In this document: piece by piece, positions 5,730 through 8,985 of the stretch
How positions within the stretch are numbered: the first letter of the stretch is position 1
How the letters are laid out: the number at the start of each line of letters is the position of its first letter
Origin: Thermoplasmata archaeon
GTDB lineage: Archaea; Thermoplasmatota; Thermoplasmata; Thermoplasmatales; Thermoplasmataceae
Length of the DNA stretch: 8,985 nt
Direction of reading: 5' to 3'
Assembly: GCA_021797025.1 (NCBI GenBank)
Contig: JAKAAK010000014.1
Coordinates: 15,311 to 24,295 of the forward strand
Notes under the pieces: model-generated
What the model was told of the DNA's origin: nothing
Database searches by the model: none
The model's input: only the letters and a program-made list of their open reading frames with translations
Made by a program: the position numbers and the translations under genes

Positions 5730-7576
5730 CTATTCTGTTTCTATTCTTGATTTTACAAATGTTTCGGTATCCTTGTCAAGGAAATATACATAAACACCAA
5801 ACCTGGCCCTTGTAAGAAGTGTTCTGTAAATATTCTTAACATGCGATGTAAAACCATCCTTGTCTCCTCTTATTTTAGAATCCTTGGAATTTTCAGGCTT
5901 TCCTACCCAATCATGTATAGAATAATCATAAACCAGGTCATTTCCCCATATAAGGAATATATAATCGAATTCAAATCCCTGTATGGTATATATGCTGCCT
6001 ACCTGATTGGAGCAGGAGGGGTCTATTGGCCAGAGATTCCATGCTGCTGTTTCAGGTTTTTTTGTGAACCGTATGTTTTTAAAGTTTTTTAATTCCCAGG
6101 TAGCTTTAAAATCCCCTATAACTATATCATCCTTTAGCGTTCCATCCTCATTTGGTTCGCTCCATGGCCATCAGAAGCCTGCAACCATCCTTGCTGAATT
6201 TGGGTCTTTGGAATTGCGCAGGTTCATTTCATCCATTAAAATTTGAGGGCTATTAACAATTTTAAATTCCATTTTTTCGTTTTTAGACAGGAATTCGTTG
6301 CCTGTATCATTTATATTCAATAGGGGATCAATCCAGTTTAAATATCCATCAGAGCCACTGCATCTGAACTGTGTTTTTAGCTGGAAGTTATGCACTTCTG
6401 CCCCGAACTTTTTTGCTGCTTCTGTTATAAGCTTGATACTTCCTATTTCTTCTGGCCGTACCAGCTGGTGTTCATCTATAAAAAATACAGATACCTTGGC
6501 TGCATTAATCATTTCTTCTATCTGCGGTAAAGCACTTCTTTTTTCAGGCCTTGTATATCTGCTGTTACTGGATTTTCTAATTCTATGGGCTTCATCTGCT
6601 ATCAGGACGTCTATGTCATCTGTTGGCCTGTTCTTCTCTCCTGACCCTACAATTTTCTGCAATGATGAAGTGAAAGCTTTTGACCCTGTTGCATGGAACA
6701 CTTTATAATCTTTCGAAAGAAGCTCTGCCATTGCATTTAATGCAATTACCGATTTGCCTGTGCCTGGCCCGCCTTCAACAATAATAACAGATTTGCGTTT
6801 CAGTTTTGCCGCTTTTTTTGCCCTGTCTATTATAGTGTTGTTTGCAAGTATCTGTTCATCTATCAATGAAAATACCTTCTGGTTTCTTAATATATCTGAT
6901 ATGTAAGCTATCAGCTTCTTTGATGGCTTAATATTGCTATGTATAAAATCATTATAAACCTCCTGCCCATTACCGCCTTCAAGCTTCTCCGTAAGATATG
7001 AGCCAAGTTCATTGAAATCATTTTTTGTAAAAAGAGGGAATTCTGATAATGTTTCATCAAATAATGGCTGAAACAGTGGGTCATTTTCCTTGGGTGAGTA
7101 GTTGTGGCAGTATGCACATGCATATAAGTTGATTTTATTCTCTGTAAATACATCCATAAAATCATTCAAATTGTAATAATACCCCGCGACCTGATCTGAA
7201 GGGTGTGGTATGTCCCTTTTGGCGCCACCGGTAAAGGTACTTATATTTCTCTCTATATTTGATGGCTGTACATTTGACCACTGTTTTAATTCCATTATGA
7301 CAATGCTCTTTCCATTTTTTCCTTTTCCAAGGAACATGACGTCTATTCTTTTCGCACTGTATGTCAGCTCATATTCCACTACAACCCATATATCGAAAAG
7401 TTTAGTTGACTCAAGCTCATTTTTAATAAACTGAAAAGAATTAGTCCATGAATTTACCTCGCTTTATTTGGTGTGTGCCCATAATATTTTATAAACTCAT
7501 TTACAAGCATATCTGACAGTTTATTAAATTTAATGTCTTCGATTAAATTTTCACCGGAATCTGAATACAGTCGCAT
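5730..7576 (-). pseudogene. DUF2075 (Schlafen group 3-like) DNA/RNA helicase with PD-(D/E)XK-like N-terminus; one frameshift and one in-frame TGA
   Basis: Read from ATG at 7576-7574 (MRLYSDSGEN), the frame runs to YYGHTPNK and then hits a stop at 7454. Adding one A to the AAA run at 7463-7465 continues it smoothly into SEVNSWTNSFQFIKNELE and the main 402-codon frame. That frame ends at TGA (6171-6173) inside MVAGF-stop-WPWS, and translation past it continues for 146 codons with DUF2075 motifs to TAG at 5730. The restored protein is 615 residues, normal for the family. In restored numbering: PD-(D/E)XK-like RIDVMFLG then VIMELKQW (D79, E96, K98), Walker A EGGPGTGKS (268-276), Walker B LIADEAH (325-331), FIDEHQ near 366-371, QFRC near 403-406, TIQGFEFDYIFLIWG and the arginine-finger region IYRTLLTRARFG. 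The C-terminal helicase motifs are lost if the TGA is a true stop, so the product would be inactive unless it is recoded. The family occurs alone and in defence islands. Two independent lesions favour a pseudogene. Confidence 0.85.
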
Positions 7577-7598
7577 ATAATTCTGGTAACATCTTTTA

Positions 7599-7608
7599 GT
7601 ATATCTTA
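7599..7608 (-). promoter_or_regulatory. TATA-like box for the DUF2075 gene
   Basis: On the minus strand the sequence TAAGATATAC is centred about 27 bases before the ATG at 7576. This is the spacing expected when an archaeal promoter makes a leaderless transcript, and there is no Shine-Dalgarno before that ATG. It also supports ATG 7576 as the ancestral start. The remaining spacer 7577-7700 holds no gene; the T-rich stretch just after the epimerase stop may end that transcript. Confidence 0.4.
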
Positions 7609-7700
7609 TTATCGGCAATTCCACCAATGCCTGATATCTAGATAAAAATTACGCATTTTTTAATTTGTGCTAAATTATATAAGATAGGTAAATACAAATA

Positions 7701-8543
7701 TTAGAGTTTTACTTGTTCTTTCCAACGATATTCAGGGTTAAAACCAAGAACTTTCCGAGCTTTAGAAATATCTAAGCAACTCCAATTACCTAGTTCCTCT
7801 GAACGAAGAACTTTTGTGTTCGGCAGAAATTTTTTTATGATGTCGGTTGTATTACCTTTAACTACACTATCATTTGCGGCTATGAGAAACACTTCATGGC
7901 CGGCTTTCAAGTTTTTTTCAAGCCCTAATCTTACCGCTCTTGCAATATCTCTCAGGTCAATATATAGCCATAGGCTTTTCATCCCCAAAGCTGGGTCATT
8001 CAGCCTTTCCTCTAAAATGCTATATTTATCAATCACCTGTGGAAATCTAAAACTAATTATTTTCATTTTTGACAATCTGGAAAATGATTCAGCAATGTTT
8101 TCACCTACCAATTTTGACAATCCATAAGGGTCAACCGGTTCGCATTTATATTTCTCATCGATGGGCACATAATCTGGAAAGAGAGAAATTGGTGCATACC
8201 TGAAACCATAAGCGGCCATGCTGGATGCGCATACAACATTTTTTATTCCAATCTTGCTGCATGCATTTAATATATTAAATGTGCCTTTTACATTTTCTGA
8301 AAAAGTAAGGAAGTCAGGAACCATGCCAGGCCTTGGATAACCGGCTAAGTGAACCACGGAATCACAGCCATACAAAGAATCAAAGACTTGCCCCTCATGT
8401 TGAATATCGACTGTTAATGTTTTTGTAGCCTGCAGCGAATGTGGTGTTCTATCCATACTTATAACTTCATGGCCGGCTCTCTGTAGCTCAGCAACAACTG
8501 CCTTTCCTACTTTACCATTTCCTCCAGTTACAGCCACCTTCAC
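7701..8543 (-). CDS. NAD(P)-dependent epimerase/dehydratase (extended SDR family)
   Basis: A 280-residue Rossmann-fold oxidoreductase of the extended short-chain dehydrogenase type. The dinucleotide-binding TGGNGKVG is at residues 6-13. An Asp at the end of beta-strand 2 (D31) favours NAD over NADP. DI (46-47), HLAGYP (65-70), the catalytic serine in CASSMAAYG (around 107) and the YxxxK pair Y140/K144 in DPYGLSK follow; the C-terminal DISKARKVLGFNPEY is typical of sugar epimerases and uronate dehydrogenases. The start is GTG at 8543: it gives MKVAVTGG directly at the first beta-strand and has a strong Shine-Dalgarno in front. The start overlaps the stop of the dioxygenase gene by four bases (GTGA), so the two are translationally coupled. 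The substrate cannot be named from sequence; the pairing with an extradiol dioxygenase suggests catabolism of an aromatic or sugar-like compound, which is inference. Confidence 0.88.
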   Translation of the reverse strand: MKVAVTGGNGKVGKAVVAELQRAGHEVISMDRTPHSLQATKTLTVDIQHEGQVFDSLYGCDSVVHLAGYPRPGMVPDFLTFSENVKGTFNILNACSKIGIKNVVCASSMAAYGFRYAPISLFPDYVPIDEKYKCEPVDPYGLSKLVGENIAESFSRLSKMKIISFRFPQVIDKYSILEERLNDPALGMKSLWLYIDLRDIARAVRLGLEKNLKAGHEVFLIAANDSVVKGNTTDIIKKFLPNTKVLRSEELGNWSCLDISKARKVLGFNPEYRWKEQVKL

Positions 8544-8985
8544 TGGGAGTCACCTCTTATATTCCCATTGTTTACATCGAACTCGACCAGGGCATAATCA
8601 ATATGAAATGTGGGCACCTGCATTAATACCTTTCCTTTGCCTGAAAACGATGCTCCCATTGGGGTCATCCACGTCCTTATCTCTAAGTTTCCACTCTGTT
8701 GCAGCTCTTCATCTGTGAACTTCAGAATGTTTTCTCCTTTCCCTTCCTCAATGAGGCGTAACAATTTCCGGTCAAAGTCTATATCAACTTTCCCATAGAG
8801 TGGAGTACCAGGATAGTGAGAAAGACCTCCCGTTCCAATTATAGCAACTCTCTTATCATTTGCGAGATTTAACTCCACCGCCCTTCTAATGGATTTTCCA
8901 AATTCATATGCTCTTTTTGTGCTAATCACTGGAGGAATATTACTATTTATATGAATTGGGAGTATTTGAGGTAAAAACTCCTTTT
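8540..8985 (-). CDS. class III extradiol ring-cleavage dioxygenase, LigB-type catalytic subunit (C-terminal part; 5' end outside window)
   Basis: The frame is open to the right edge, and residues before the first possible start (GTG 8929) fit the family (LPIHINSNIPP, the usual 'plfvN...p.P' segment), so only the C-terminal ~148 residues are present. Counting from GTG 8929: RAYEFGKSIRRAVE (6-19), then RVAIIGTGGLSHYPG (27-41) with H38 at the position of the catalytic acid/base histidine of LigB, the D-x-D-FD segment (49-53), LEIRTWM (82-88) with E83 as the likely iron-ligand glutamate, and MGASFSG (91-97). The family opens catechol-type rings between or beside hydroxyl groups using non-haem Fe(II); the two iron-binding histidines lie in the missing N-terminal part. 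Some members are aromatic-amine or 4,5-DOPA dioxygenases, or MEMO-like proteins without this activity, so the substrate is open. It is the upstream gene of a coupled pair with the epimerase. Confidence 0.82.
   Translation of the reverse strand, partial: KEFLPQILPIHINSNIPPVISTKRAYEFGKSIRRAVELNLANDKRVAIIGTGGLSHYPGTPLYGKVDIDFDRKLLRLIEEGKGENILKFTDEELQQSGNLEIRTWMTPMGASFSGKGKVLMQVPTFHIDYALVEFDVNNGNIRGDSQ
8550..8556 (-). promoter_or_regulatory. strong Shine-Dalgarno for the epimerase GTG start
   Basis: The minus strand reads GAGGTGA ending six bases before the GTG start codon. It lies inside the 3' end of the dioxygenase gene. It decides for the GTG start and supports coupled translation; most other genes in the window have no comparable site. 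Confidence 0.7.

Noticed and set aside
6171..6173. Selenocysteine at the DUF2075 TGA as the preferred explanation
   Set aside because: The same gene also has a frameshift, no SECIS structure was recognised, and DUF2075 is not a known selenoprotein family; a nonsense mutation explains it more simply.
5841..6246. Two plus-strand ORFs of 83 and 79 codons at 5841-6092 and 6007-6246
   Set aside because: They lie opposite the 3' part of the DUF2075 gene, whose minus-strand frame has clear family motifs; the plus-strand products are unlike any protein and overlap each other.
1..8985. CRISPR array, tRNA or rRNA gene, insertion sequence or attachment site
   Set aside because: No regularly spaced repeats, cloverleaf pattern, transposase or integrase frame, or paired terminal repeats were seen on either strand.

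Overview
The window looks archaeal. It is AT-rich, arginine is mostly AGA/AGG and isoleucine is often ATA. Most starts lack a clear Shine-Dalgarno, and one gene has a TATA-like box about 27 nt before its ATG, as expected for a leaderless archaeal transcript. HerA-type ATPases are also typical of archaea. A thermoplasmatal or similar archaeon is plausible, but I cannot prove it from this sequence.

Layout. (1) 2-3571, plus strand: a compact probable operon. It holds a HerA/DUF87-type hexameric ATPase (cut by the left edge), a DUF4338 protein of the DruA family (the namesake of Druantia anti-phage systems), and a small single-pass membrane-anchored protein; a doubtful 32-residue ORF follows directly. 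(2) 3672-3842: AT-rich spacer with no supportable gene. (3) 3843-5600, plus strand: a gene with a Schlafen AlbA_2 domain. Only the part from 4206 is an intact ORF; the preceding ~360 bases read as coding sequence broken by two or three one-base losses in A runs. (4) 5601-5729: convergent spacer with a 12-bp palindrome and a U-rich tract. (5) 5730-7576, minus strand: a DUF2075 (Schlafen group 3-like) helicase with an N-terminal PD-(D/E)XK-like motif. It is broken by a one-base frameshift near 7463 and an in-frame TGA at 6171-6173; restoring both gives a full-length 615-residue protein. (6) 7577-7700: spacer with a TATA-like box. (7) 7701-8985, minus strand: a two-gene metabolic unit, a class III extradiol dioxygenase (LigB family, cut by the right edge) overlapping a NAD-dependent epimerase/dehydratase by four bases, with a strong Shine-Dalgarno for the second gene.

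Interpretation. Positions 1-7576 look like an accessory, probably defence-related region: four gene families linked to defence or nucleic-acid handling sit side by side, two of them damaged. The best candidate for an undescribed system is the HerA-like ATPase + DruA-like + membrane-protein module. It has neither the large DruE helicase of known Druantia types nor a visible NurA, SIR2 or DUF4297 partner of known HerA systems, though the gene upstream is outside the window. The convergent AlbA_2 and DUF2075 genes carry, as separate proteins, the two domain types found together in long vertebrate Schlafen proteins. Positions 7701-8985 appear to be ordinary metabolism bordering the island.
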